Part shown: positions 14,716 to 22,408 of the stretch, one piece after another
Numbering within the stretch: the first letter of the stretch is position 1
How the letters are laid out: every line of letters starts with the position of its first letter
Origin: Candidatus Enterococcus moelleringii
Lineage (GTDB): Bacteria; Bacillota; Bacilli; Lactobacillales; Enterococcaceae
Assembly (NCBI RefSeq): GCF_017377575.1
Contig: NZ_JAFREM010000042.1
Coordinates: forward strand, 1-45,895
Reading direction: 5' to 3'
Length of the DNA stretch: 45,895 bases
Made by a program: the position numbers and the translations under genes
Notes under the pieces: model-generated
Seen by the model: the letters and a program-made list of their open reading frames with translations, nothing else
Told to the model about the DNA's origin: nothing
The model's database searches: none

Positions 14716-16239
14716 ATGATGAATTTAGTAGACATTACCCAGCAGTTTGGGGACAAGCTGTTGTATGAAAAAATTAATGCCCAAATCAACAAAGGGGAGC
14801 ACGTGGGCCTAATTGGTCGCAACGGTGCGGGAAAAAGTACCTTGATCAAAATTATCACTGGCGAAATTTTACCAGATGAAGGACAAATCGTAGTTTCACC
14901 AAAATTTCAGGTGGGTTATTTGGACCAATACGTGAATGTGGATGAAACTATGACAATTCAAGGGTTTCTGCAAACTGCTTTTGCTGAGGATTTAGCGAAG
15001 GAAGCTGAAATTACTAAACTATATGAAGATTATGCCACCGATATGGATGATCGCTTGTTGGAACGGGCTGGCCGATTGCAAAACGAACTGGATCAAGGCG
15101 AGTTTTATCAAATGAACACCTTGATCGATGAATTAGCGACAGGACTTGGGATTCATGTGCTGGGAATGGATAGCATATTGAAAAACTTGAGCGGGGGCCA
15201 ACGTTCGAAGATTCTTTTAGCGAAGCTGCTGCTGGAAAAACCAGATTTGTTAATTCTAGATGAGCCGACCAACCACTTGGATGACGATCATGTACAGTGG
15301 CTGACGCAATTTTTGAAGGAATTTCCAGGAACCTTCTTAGTGGTTTCCCACGATCATGCCTTCTTAAATGAAGTAACCACTCATATCATGGATATCGAGT
15401 TTGGCCAATTGACCAAGTACACTGGGAATTTGGAAAAGGCGACGAAACAAAAGGAATTGCGGGCGGAAACTTACATGCGTCAATACGAAGCTCAAAAGTC
15501 TCACATTAAGAAAACCGAAGAATACATTCGCAAATACAAAGCCGGCTCTCGTTCAACCATGGCGAAAAGTCGGGAAAAACAATTGGCAAAAATTGAGCGT
15601 CTAACACCGCCGTCTGATTCACCAACGCCGAACATCGTGTTTGAACCAGTTCCGTTAGTAACAACTTTAGCTTTAGAAACCGATGATCTGCTAGTGGGTT
15701 ATGACAAACCATTGTTGGCGCCTTTGAAGCTGACCGTTCGTTACGGCGAAAAAGTCGCTTTGCGAGGCTTTAACGGAATCGGGAAATCGACATTAATCAA
15801 AACGTTAATCGGAGAAATTCCAGCGTTAGGCGGAAGCTTCCATTTTCCAAACCATACGAAAATCAATTACTTTTCACAAGAATTGGCTTGGGAAAATCCA
15901 TTGGAAACACCTTTCCAATATTTAAGCAATCAGTATCCGAAAGCTAACAACAAAGAATTGCGTCGCCAATTGTCTCGTGCCGGCTTGAGCAGTGAACTAG
16001 CGCAACAAAGCTTGAAAACTCTCAGCGGTGGCGAACAAACCAAAGTGAAAATTGCGGAAATGACCATGATCAAGAGCAACTTCTTGATTCTCGATGAGCC
16101 GACGAACCATATTGATAAAGCAACCAAAGAAAACCTGCAAAAAGCCTTGGAACAATTTCCTGGCACAGTTGTAGTGGTTTCCCACGAAAATACTTTCTAC
16201 GAAGATTTTGTTGATCGTGTAGTTGCGTTAGCGGAATAA
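14716..16239 (+). CDS. ABC-F family ATPase (ribosome-associated)
   Basis: A soluble 507-aa protein with two ABC domains and no membrane segments. Domain 1 has Walker A GRNGAGKST, signature LSGGQRSK and Walker B LLILDEPTNHLD. A linker (the P-site tRNA interaction motif region) contains RKYKAGSRSTMAKSREKQLAKIERL. Domain 2 has GFNGIGKST, LSGGEQTK and FLILDEPTNHID. ABC-F proteins act on the ribosome, either as translation factors or as antibiotic target-protection proteins. It looks closest to the housekeeping YfmM-like group rather than Lsa(A) or Msr, but that is from memory. GAGGAG (14701-14706) supports the ATG at 14716; the in-frame ATG at 14671 lacks a good site. The leader upstream suggests conditional expression. 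Confidence 0.88.
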   Translation: MMNLVDITQQFGDKLLYEKINAQINKGEHVGLIGRNGAGKSTLIKIITGEILPDEGQIVVSPKFQVGYLDQYVNVDETMTIQGFLQTAFAEDLAKEAEITKLYEDYATDMDDRLLERAGRLQNELDQGEFYQMNTLIDELATGLGIHVLGMDSILKNLSGGQRSKILLAKLLLEKPDLLILDEPTNHLDDDHVQWLTQFLKEFPGTFLVVSHDHAFLNEVTTHIMDIEFGQLTKYTGNLEKATKQKELRAETYMRQYEAQKSHIKKTEEYIRKYKAGSRSTMAKSREKQLAKIERLTPPSDSPTPNIVFEPVPLVTTLALETDDLLVGYDKPLLAPLKLTVRYGEKVALRGFNGIGKSTLIKTLIGEIPALGGSFHFPNHTKINYFSQELAWENPLETPFQYLSNQYPKANNKELRRQLSRAGLSSELAQQSLKTLSGGEQTKVKIAEMTMIKSNFLILDEPTNHIDKATKENLQKALEQFPGTVVVVSHENTFYEDFVDRVVALAE

Positions 16240-16247
16240 TAGAAATA

Positions 16248-16290
16248 GCATGTGGAGATCCCAGGTTACTGGAGTCCACATGCTTTTTTT
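16248..16290 (+). terminator. Terminator of the ABC-F gene
   Basis: GCATGTGGA (16248-16256) pairs with TCCACATGC (16275-16283), followed by seven T. Confidence 0.92.
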
Positions 16291-16349
16291 GATTCTGATG
16301 ATTGTTTTACAAAACCAGCAAAATTACATACTGGTAAATCATTAACAGA

Positions 16350-16377
16350 CAAAAAAGCGCCAAGCAAACTTAGCGCC
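16350..16377 (-). terminator. Terminator of proC
   Basis: On the minus strand AGGCGCTAAG and CTTGGCGCT form a stem with one G-U, followed by TTTTTT. It lies about 20 bases after the proC stop. Confidence 0.88.
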
Positions 16378-16397
16378 TAGGTCTTTCAAATTAATTT

Positions 16398-17177
16398 TTA
16401 CTCCATCGTCCCCTTAACGCCCTCAATCACCGCATTGCGAAATCCGTGCTTCTCTAAAGCCACAACGCCCTTAATCGTCGTTCCTCCAGGAGTAGCCACG
16501 CCATCCTTCAACTCGCCAGGATGTTTCTTCGATTGCAGCGCCAATTCAGCTGCGCCTTTAATCATTTGTTCGGCGATCTGATAAGACAGCTCGCGATTCA
16601 ATCCGTACAAGACACCAGCATCAGAAAGAGCCTCGATAAACAAGTCCACAAAAGCTGGTCCGCAGCCAGCAACCGATCCGACAATTCCAAGTAACGGCTC
16701 ATCGATTTCCACCAAGCTGCCTAAAATCTTCAGCGCTTGATCAATGGTATCCTTATCCGCTGAACTCAACTGTTCACCATAAGAAATACCCAGCAAGCCT
16801 TCGTTCACCTGAACAGGTGTGTTGGGAATACAATGTGCCAGTGGATATTCGTCTCCTAAAACATCCGCCATCTCCGGCAGGTTAACGCCAGCTGCTACGG
16901 AAACTAACGGGATTTTCTTGTCGGTAACACTGGTAGGTAAAGCCTTCAGAATTGGAAGTACCGCACTAGGATTCACCGCAACAATCAGCAACTCTGCCTC
17001 CGCAATATCATGCAGATCATCGATTAACGTAAATCCCATTTCTTTTTGCCGATTAGCCGCTGTCTGGCTGCGACCACCTTTGACTAAAATATCGGTGGGG
17101 CTAACTTCACCAGAGTTGATAAATCCTTGAATCATCGCGCTGCCCATATGACCAGCGCCAAAAAAGCCAATTTTCAT
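16398..17177 (-). CDS. proC: Pyrroline-5-carboxylate reductase
   Basis: The product of about 259 aa begins MKIGFFGAGHMGSAM, the NAD(P)-binding loop of ProC. It carries VAGCGPAFVDLFIEAL and the C-terminal signature VATPGGTTIKGV of the dimerisation domain. It reduces delta-1-pyrroline-5-carboxylate to proline in the last step of proline synthesis. On the minus strand GAGGAGG stands 9 bases before the ATG at 17177; a GTG one codon earlier (17180) is possible. Its own promoter lies at 17200-17228. No proA or proB is adjacent. Confidence 0.95.
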   Translation of the reverse strand: MKIGFFGAGHMGSAMIQGFINSGEVSPTDILVKGGRSQTAANRQKEMGFTLIDDLHDIAEAELLIVAVNPSAVLPILKALPTSVTDKKIPLVSVAAGVNLPEMADVLGDEYPLAHCIPNTPVQVNEGLLGISYGEQLSSADKDTIDQALKILGSLVEIDEPLLGIVGSVAGCGPAFVDLFIEALSDAGVLYGLNRELSYQIAEQMIKGAAELALQSKKHPGELKDGVATPGGTTIKGVVALEKHGFRNAVIEGVKGTME

Positions 17178-17199
17178 CACAAAAAACCTCCTCTATCTC

Positions 17200-17228
17200 A
17201 TTATAACGAGAAAGGGGAGGAAAGCTAA
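17200..17228 (-). promoter_or_regulatory. proC promoter
   Basis: On the minus strand TTAGCT (17228-17223), a 17-bp spacer and a perfect TATAAT (17205-17200). Confidence 0.75.
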
Positions 17229-17266
17229 GGGTTTGCTTTACTTTTAAACTGTTGGATGACCATCAA

Positions 17267-17494
17267 TTAAGCTGTTTTCTTGAATGAAGAATAAGCATAG
17301 CTGTCATCCATGTGTTGTGCATGTGTATTGCTAGTAGCAACTGACATTTTCGCTCTGCGTAAAATGTCTTCTTTTCTTTTATGTTCATAAGCATCAATCT
17401 GTTGGAAATAAACTTTTTTCTTTTGCAAATTTACATTGTGGTATTTCCAGGAAATCAAGGCGACTAGCAACAAAAGTCCTAGTAAAAAAATCAT
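17267..17494 (-). CDS. Small single-pass membrane protein
   Basis: From the ATG at 17494 (GGAGGTG at ideal spacing upstream) the 75-aa product starts MIFLLGLLLLVALISWKYH, an N-terminal membrane anchor. A basic helical stretch (NLQKKKVYFQQIDAYEHKRKEDILRRAKM) and a polar tail follow. It is divergent from the Crp/Fnr-type regulator and shares its control region. No family is recognised. Confidence 0.65.
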   Translation of the reverse strand: MIFLLGLLLLVALISWKYHNVNLQKKKVYFQQIDAYEHKRKEDILRRAKMSVATSNTHAQHMDDSYAYSSFKKTA

Positions 17495-17530
17495 ATTGAA
17501 CACCTCCATGACCCTATTGTAGGTGATTAT

Positions 17531-17560
17531 TTGCAAATCGAGTAGGACATATGTCATACT
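17531..17560 (+). promoter_or_regulatory. Promoter of the Crp/Fnr regulator with internal palindrome
   Basis: TTGCAA (17531-17536) and CATACT (17555-17560) are 18 bp apart. GACATATGTC (17546-17555), a perfect 10-bp palindrome with further TA/TA symmetry outside it, sits between the boxes. This position would suit autorepression. Confidence 0.5.
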
Positions 17561-17585
17561 TTAGTAAAAAGCGGAGGGAAAAAGC

Positions 17586-18248
17586 ATGGAAAACTATCAA
17601 TTAACCGATACTCATCGGAAACTATTGCAGCGTTACGGCCTGTCGGATCAGGAAAACAACTGTTTTGTTCATTGGTATAAGGCTGGCGATACCATTCATG
17701 AAGAGGGCGAACCCTATAGTCATCTGATTATTGTAGTTTCCGGTAAAGCCAAGGTTTGTACGACGGCTTCAAACGGCAAGGATTTGGTGCTGACCTATTA
17801 CCTTTCTGATGGATTGATCGGTGACATGGAGCTGGCCAGCACCAGCGATGTGGGGACTGCTTCGGTGGTGGCCCTGTCGGATGTGGAGTGTTTAGTGATT
17901 CCCTATCAGCAGCAGCGCAATCGACTGCTGCAAAATTTGACCTTTGTCACTCATTTAGCGCGAGGTTTATCGGAAAAATTATTGTTAAGTTCACAAAACT
18001 ATGTATCAACGGCGCTTTATACCGGCGAACAACGGTTGTGTTCCTATATTTTGCAGGGAGCCTATAAGAATTTCTTCCAGGATAATTTGACGGATGTGGC
18101 GGCGACCATCGGTATCAGTTATCGTCATATGCATCGCTTATTGCGAGCTTTATGTGAAGAGGGCGTTCTGGAACGGGAGGATCACGGTTTTTTCATTTTG
18201 GATGAAGAAGAGTTGAAGGCTCGCTCTTCGGAAGCGGCTGAAGAATAA
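17586..18248 (+). CDS. Crp/Fnr-family transcriptional regulator (YeiL-like)
   Basis: The 220-aa protein has a cyclic-nucleotide-binding-type beta roll (about 25-115, with GDTIHEEGEPYSHLIIVVSGKAKV) and a C-terminal helix-turn-helix (about 165-200, LTDVAATIGISYRHMHRLLRALCEEGVLERE). Scattered cysteines (Cys26, Cys58, Cys101, Cys152, Cys189) do not form the FNR N-terminal cluster pattern, so iron-sulfur sensing is not supported. It most resembles the YeiL subgroup. GGAGGG precedes the ATG. The palindrome in its own promoter suggests autoregulation and possible control of the divergent small membrane protein. Confidence 0.85.
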   Translation: MENYQLTDTHRKLLQRYGLSDQENNCFVHWYKAGDTIHEEGEPYSHLIIVVSGKAKVCTTASNGKDLVLTYYLSDGLIGDMELASTSDVGTASVVALSDVECLVIPYQQQRNRLLQNLTFVTHLARGLSEKLLLSSQNYVSTALYTGEQRLCSYILQGAYKNFFQDNLTDVAATIGISYRHMHRLLRALCEEGVLEREDHGFFILDEEELKARSSEAAEE

Positions 18249-18318
18249 AAATGGCTCTATCCAAATCAAAGAATAATTGCTAAAATAAAGAAAATAAGTC
18301 GAGCTTGGAGCAAACAAA

Positions 18319-19050
18319 ATGAAAAAATTACGTTGGGGTATGTTATTCGTTAGTATTTTACTATTCAGTGCTTGTTCACAAAATCCCGAGGAGCCTACTC
18401 AAGAAACTTCCTTTTCTGAGGAGCAAGTGGCGGACAATAATGAATTAAATCAGCTGGCCGAAGAGTATCAAGACAGCTTATTGGCTTGGACCGCAAAAGA
18501 TCAATCCTTCAGCTTTGACTACGAAGAATTCACGGTGAATCAATACAATCAGTTTATTGCTACGGAAGATAATATTCGCGGTAAATATGCCTATGATCAG
18601 GATCAAAACGCGGCCGTTCACATTACGTATGTGCCGGAATCAGTTGCCAGAAAACTTAGTGAGGACATCGACCGCAAAGACATCATTAAAGATGGCGAGT
18701 ACCAAGCGATCTCAGTTTCCGGGAATGAAGTGGTTGTTTCTGGCGAAGAAGAGCTGACCAACAGCCGTTGGAAGCGGATGGCTTTAATGAGTTATTTGAA
18801 CTTGAAAAATTTCAAGCGTACCAACGGCGGCAATGAGCGGCTGCCGAACGAGGAAGAACTTCATTTTATTCAATACGAGGATGGGTCCGCTAATGTAATC
18901 AAACTATATTTGAAGGACCAACAGCTGTACGGCGTCGGCATCAGCAACCTGAATACGCCGGATGCAGATCATACGCTGTATCTTTTGAGCAATCCTTCGC
19001 CAACCGCTCCAGCTGAATGGTTCGATACAGAAGGTCTAGTAAAGGAATAG
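18319..19050 (+). CDS. Lipoprotein of unknown function
   Basis: The 243-aa product has the signal peptide MKKLRWGMLFVSILLFSAC with a lipobox, then an acidic Glu/Thr-rich linker and a folded domain of about 190 residues (from YQDSLLAWTAKDQSF to DHTLYLLSNPSPTAPAEWF). TTGGAGC precedes the ATG. It follows the Crp/Fnr gene by 70 bases and ends in a clear terminator. No homology is recognised beyond generic enterococcal lipoproteins. Confidence 0.75.
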   Translation: MKKLRWGMLFVSILLFSACSQNPEEPTQETSFSEEQVADNNELNQLAEEYQDSLLAWTAKDQSFSFDYEEFTVNQYNQFIATEDNIRGKYAYDQDQNAAVHITYVPESVARKLSEDIDRKDIIKDGEYQAISVSGNEVVVSGEEELTNSRWKRMALMSYLNLKNFKRTNGGNERLPNEEELHFIQYEDGSANVIKLYLKDQQLYGVGISNLNTPDADHTLYLLSNPSPTAPAEWFDTEGLVKE

Positions 19051-19062
19051 AAATTCAGCGAA

Positions 19063-19094
19063 GAGCTTGCAGCGAACATGCAGGCTCTTTTTTT
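19063..19094 (+). terminator. Terminator of the lipoprotein gene
   Basis: GAGC-TTGCA and TGCA-GGCTC pair with a small internal mismatch and are followed by seven T. Confidence 0.85.
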
Positions 19095-19161
19095 AAAAAA
19101 AATTTCGTTTTTGCGGAACAAAAAATCTTCTTTTGCGTATATTGTAATGAACCGGCAAATA

Positions 19162-19182
19162 TTTGTCCGTTCATTAGACAAA
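19162..19182 (+). promoter_or_regulatory. Inverted repeat upstream of the integrase fragment
   Basis: TTTGTC (19162-19167) and GACAAA (19177-19182) are separated by 9 bases, directly upstream of the start at 19203. It is a possible operator, from short arms only. Confidence 0.3.
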
Positions 19183-19202
19183 ACGAAAAGGAAGATGATT
19201 GA

Positions 19203-19601
19203 ATGAGAAAAAAAGCAGTGAACAAATTTGATGAGGGGATTTATCTAGCGGAGGAACTAACGACCTATGCTGATTGGGCGGAGTATTGGATGATGGAGCT
19301 TCGTTTGAAATTGAAGCCATCTTCAATCGCGATCTACCAGCGAACGCTGGACAGATACGTGCTGCCAGCTTTTGGTAACAGGAACTTAACGGAGTTGACG
19401 TCTGAAGTAATCGAAAGCATTGGTGATGAATGGGCGGAATATCTAAGACCTACTGTTATCCACACCAATCTTAGTCTGCTGAATCGGTCATTAAAAGCGG
19501 CTGTAGTGCAGGAGCTTTTAACCGAAAATCCTTGCCAGGATGTTAATAGGGTATTATTTAATTCAGTAAGATTTAAAAAAGTACCTCTTTTTGGCAAGTA
19601 G
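19203..19601 (+). pseudogene. Tyrosine-recombinase fragment: core-binding (SAM-like) domain only
   Basis: The 132-aa product matches the N-terminal core-binding domain of phage-type integrases. It has YADWAEYWMMELRLKLKPSSIAIYQRTLDRYVLPAFG, then a second helical part ending SLKAAVVQELLTENPCQDVNRV. It stops where the catalytic domain would begin, so none of the Arg-His-Arg-Tyr residues are present. There is no remnant downstream: a perfect 17-bp hairpin and the convergent transporter follow within 50 bases. It is most likely a decayed integrase. A stand-alone DNA-binding role cannot be excluded, because the frame is intact and GGAAGATG precedes it. Confidence 0.7.
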
Positions 19602-19605
19602 CAGC

Positions 19606-19648
19606 CAAAGAAGCCGTTTATCTAATACTTGGATAAACGGCTTCTTTG
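19606..19648. terminator. Strong inverted repeat between convergent genes
   Basis: Arms of 17 bases (19606-19622 and 19632-19648, outer ends CAAAGAAGCC and GGCTTCTTTG) pair perfectly around a 9-base loop. T-runs are weak on both sides, but the position between convergent genes fits a bidirectional terminator. Confidence 0.65.
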
Positions 19649-19650
19649 AA

Positions 19651-20559
19651 TTAATCGCTTTTTGGTTTCACTGGTGGCTTCATTGTATGTTTGACTTGGA
19701 TCAAATTACCAATGATAAAAATCAGAATTCCTAACCAGATAAAGGAAAAGGCCGCAAATTGTGACAAGCCATAGGGTTCATGGAATAAAAAGATCGCCAG
19801 AAACAGCATGATTGTCGGATTCACATATTGTACAAATCCCAACGTGACATAAGACAAACGTTTTGCTGCATTGGCAAATAGCAGCAGAGGAATCGCTGTA
19901 ACGATGCCAGCTCCCATAGCCAACAAGTTTGTGGTAGTATCGTATCCCATGAAGCCAGCCTCTGAAAAGAAAAACAAATAGATCAAGCCAAATGGCGCGA
20001 TAATTAGTGTTTCCAAAGTAATTCCGGTCACCGCACTCAACTGCAGGCGCTTTTTAGTCAATCCATACATACAAAAGGAGCCGGCCAAAATAATCGAGGC
20101 CCACGGGAATACACCTGTTTGCACCGTCAGCAAAACCACCCCTGCGAATGCACACAATGTAGCAATTTTTGCCGTGCGGGTCAACGGCTCCTTTAAATAG
20201 ATCGCGGCTGCCAGGACGTTGAATAAGGGATTGATATAATAGCCAAGACTGCCTTGTTGAACATGACCGGAATTGACGGTGTAAATAAAGACTCCCCAGT
20301 TGATGGATATAAAAATCGCCGCTGCAATAATTGCCATAGTGTCTCGCTTACTTTTCAGCAACTGCTTGGTTTCCTTCACAAAGACTGGAACTTTTCGCGA
20401 AATTAGTAAAAAAATCACCATGAATACCAGTGACCAAATAATTCGATAAAACAAAATATCTACTGCGCCTACATTGGGCATCAGTTTCCAATAAAGGGGA
20501 ATAAAGCCCCACAAGCTGTAGGCACCAAAGGCATACAACAACCCACTATTTTTCTTCAT
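19651..20559 (-). CDS. rarD: RarD/EamA (DMT superfamily) transporter
   Basis: About 302 aa with roughly ten hydrophobic helices. The start MKKNSGLLYAFGAYSLWGFIPLYWKLM and the motifs INWGVFIYTVNSGHVQQGSLGYYINPLFNVLAA are characteristic of RarD proteins, one EamA-family branch. RarD proteins are linked to chloramphenicol sensitivity in some bacteria, but their substrate is not settled. The ATG at 20559 follows GGAGAG. An upstream in-frame ATG (20571) overlaps that site. It is convergent with the integrase fragment. Confidence 0.88.
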   Translation of the reverse strand: MKKNSGLLYAFGAYSLWGFIPLYWKLMPNVGAVDILFYRIIWSLVFMVIFLLISRKVPVFVKETKQLLKSKRDTMAIIAAAIFISINWGVFIYTVNSGHVQQGSLGYYINPLFNVLAAAIYLKEPLTRTAKIATLCAFAGVVLLTVQTGVFPWASIILAGSFCMYGLTKKRLQLSAVTGITLETLIIAPFGLIYLFFFSEAGFMGYDTTTNLLAMGAGIVTAIPLLLFANAAKRLSYVTLGFVQYVNPTIMLFLAIFLFHEPYGLSQFAAFSFIWLGILIFIIGNLIQVKHTMKPPVKPKSD

Positions 20560-20698
20560 TTTTCTCTCCATTAATTCATTTATATTTTAGGATAATAGTA
20601 CCATTGTCAGCCTGAACAAACTAGCTGTGTCGGAAATAAAATCGGGAAGAGCTTAAGCAGCAGTTTCGCAAGTGCTGTTCCAGAGCTAAACAAATACT

Positions 20699-20731
20699 AA
20701 AAAAAGGGCACCAATCTGATGATTGATCCCC
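20699..20731 (-). terminator. Terminator of the alanine/glycine symporter gene
   Basis: On the minus strand GGGGATCAATC pairs with GATTGGTGCCC (one mismatch, one G-U), followed by seven T. Confidence 0.85.
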
Positions 20732-20748
20732 TCTAATTTGTACATTCG

Positions 20749-22200
20749 TTATTCTTCTTCCACTCCAGTAACCGGCAGGGAAGATAATTCTACTCCGGCC
20801 GCGTCGGCTTTGGCCAAACGCGAGAAGTACGATTTTGTTTCTTTGAAGACCACTGGACTTAACAGAGCCAAGGCAATGATATTCGGGAAGGCCATTAAGC
20901 CGTTGAAAATATCAGCAATGGTCCAAACGGCTGTTACAGTTAAGTAAGGGCCGATGAAGACAGCGGCAATGTACAAAATACGAAAAGCCGAAGAGAATTT
21001 TGTATTACCGTTGGTCAAGTAGCTTAAGCAGCGCTCTGAATAATAATTCCAGCCTAAAATGGTTGTAAAGGCGAAGAATGCCAGACAAAGCATCAGCAAC
21101 AAGGAAGCAACTGTTTGTGACAGCGGCAAAGCTTCAGTGAAGGCATAAATAGTTACCGCAGAGCCTTCCAAGCCAGTTTGCTGCCAAGCACCAGTTAAAA
21201 TAATCGCCATCCCTGTCATGTTACACACGATGATCGTATCAATAAACGTACCAGTCATGGAAACCAACCCTTGACGTACAGGCTCATTTGATTGAGCGGC
21301 TGCAGCAGCAATCGGCGCGCTACCTAAACCAGATTCATTAGAGAAAATCCCACGGGCGATCCCTTTTTGCATGGCGATCATCATGGCACCTAATGCACCA
21401 CCAGAAACTGCTCGTAAACCAAAGGCACTTTCTACGATCTCTACAATGACGCTAGGTAAGCGGCCAATATTTAAAACGATCATGAACAAGCAAAGACCAA
21501 CATAGATGACAATCATCAATGGAACAATAATTTCGGAAACGCGGGCGATCCGTTGCACACCGCCGATTAATACGATTGCCACTAAAATAGTAACGACAGC
21601 ACCAGTAATCATGGTTGCTAGCGTATACTCATTTCCAAACAGTGTGACTGTGTTCAATCTGTTTGGATCGAAGAAAGTTTCAGCTGCTGAAGTGATCCCG
21701 TTAATTTGGGTAAGTGTACCAATCCCGATCAAACCAGCAATTGCGCCAAAGAAGGCAAACATTTTCGCCAGCCAGCGCCAATTTTTTCCTAACCCATTTT
21801 CAATGTAGTAAAAAGGTCCGCCTAGGGCATTGCCGTTATCATCGAAGGTACGGTATTTTACCGCCAGCAAGCCTTCTGCGTATTTTGTTGCCATACCTAG
21901 TAGTCCAGCAAGCTCCAACCAGAACAACGCGCCTGGTCCGCCGGCTACAATAGCAGTTGCAACCCCAACAATATTCCCAGTCCCGATAGTTGCTGAAAGG
22001 GCCGTACATAATGCTTGAAAGCTGGTTACATCGCCTTTTCCGCCTTCTTCATTTTTCACCATGTACTTCAAAGCCAATGGCAAACGGCGAATTTGGATTC
22101 CGCGGCAGCCGATCGTTAATGCGACGCCGATTCCCAAAATCAAGAGAATCATCGGTGCCCCCCAAATTATTGAATTAATATCTAGTAAAAAATCGTTCAT
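20749..22200 (-). CDS. Alanine/glycine:cation symporter (AGCS family)
   Basis: A 483-aa membrane protein with about eleven hydrophobic helices. It shows the family hallmarks LCTALSATIGTGNIVGVATAIVAGGPGALFW near the N-terminus, GIARGIFSNESGLGSAPIAAAAA in the middle and LGWNYYSERC later. It carries alanine or glycine inward with sodium or protons. The ATG at 22200 has AGGAGGGG at good spacing. An in-frame ATG at 22224 overlaps no such site. It is monocistronic, with a terminator at 20699-20731. Confidence 0.93.
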   Translation of the reverse strand: MNDFLLDINSIIWGAPMILLILGIGVALTIGCRGIQIRRLPLALKYMVKNEEGGKGDVTSFQALCTALSATIGTGNIVGVATAIVAGGPGALFWLELAGLLGMATKYAEGLLAVKYRTFDDNGNALGGPFYYIENGLGKNWRWLAKMFAFFGAIAGLIGIGTLTQINGITSAAETFFDPNRLNTVTLFGNEYTLATMITGAVVTILVAIVLIGGVQRIARVSEIIVPLMIVIYVGLCLFMIVLNIGRLPSVIVEIVESAFGLRAVSGGALGAMMIAMQKGIARGIFSNESGLGSAPIAAAAAQSNEPVRQGLVSMTGTFIDTIIVCNMTGMAIILTGAWQQTGLEGSAVTIYAFTEALPLSQTVASLLLMLCLAFFAFTTILGWNYYSERCLSYLTNGNTKFSSAFRILYIAAVFIGPYLTVTAVWTIADIFNGLMAFPNIIALALLSPVVFKETKSYFSRLAKADAAGVELSSLPVTGVEEE

Positions 22201-22372
22201 CCAACCCCTCCTATTTCTTGCCATTTTATCATAAAACTTCGGAAGTAGTGATAGAAAGTTTAAAAAAGATTGATTTTTATGCAGGAATGTTCGCTTTTAA
22301 GCAAAATAGTGCTAGAATCCGTTTCGATTTTTGCCTCTTAAGAAAAAATCCACCTTGCATATATAATAGAAG

Positions 22373-22400
22373 AAAAAAATCGCCGGCCTCAGCCGACGAT
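22373..22400 (-). terminator. Terminator of galM-galK
   Basis: On the minus strand ATCGTCGGC, loop TGAG, then GCCGGCGAT, followed by seven T, just after the galK stop. The 200 bases from here to the symporter start hold no convincing gene, only an AT-rich promoter region. Confidence 0.93.
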
Positions 22401-22408
22401 TCGAAGGG

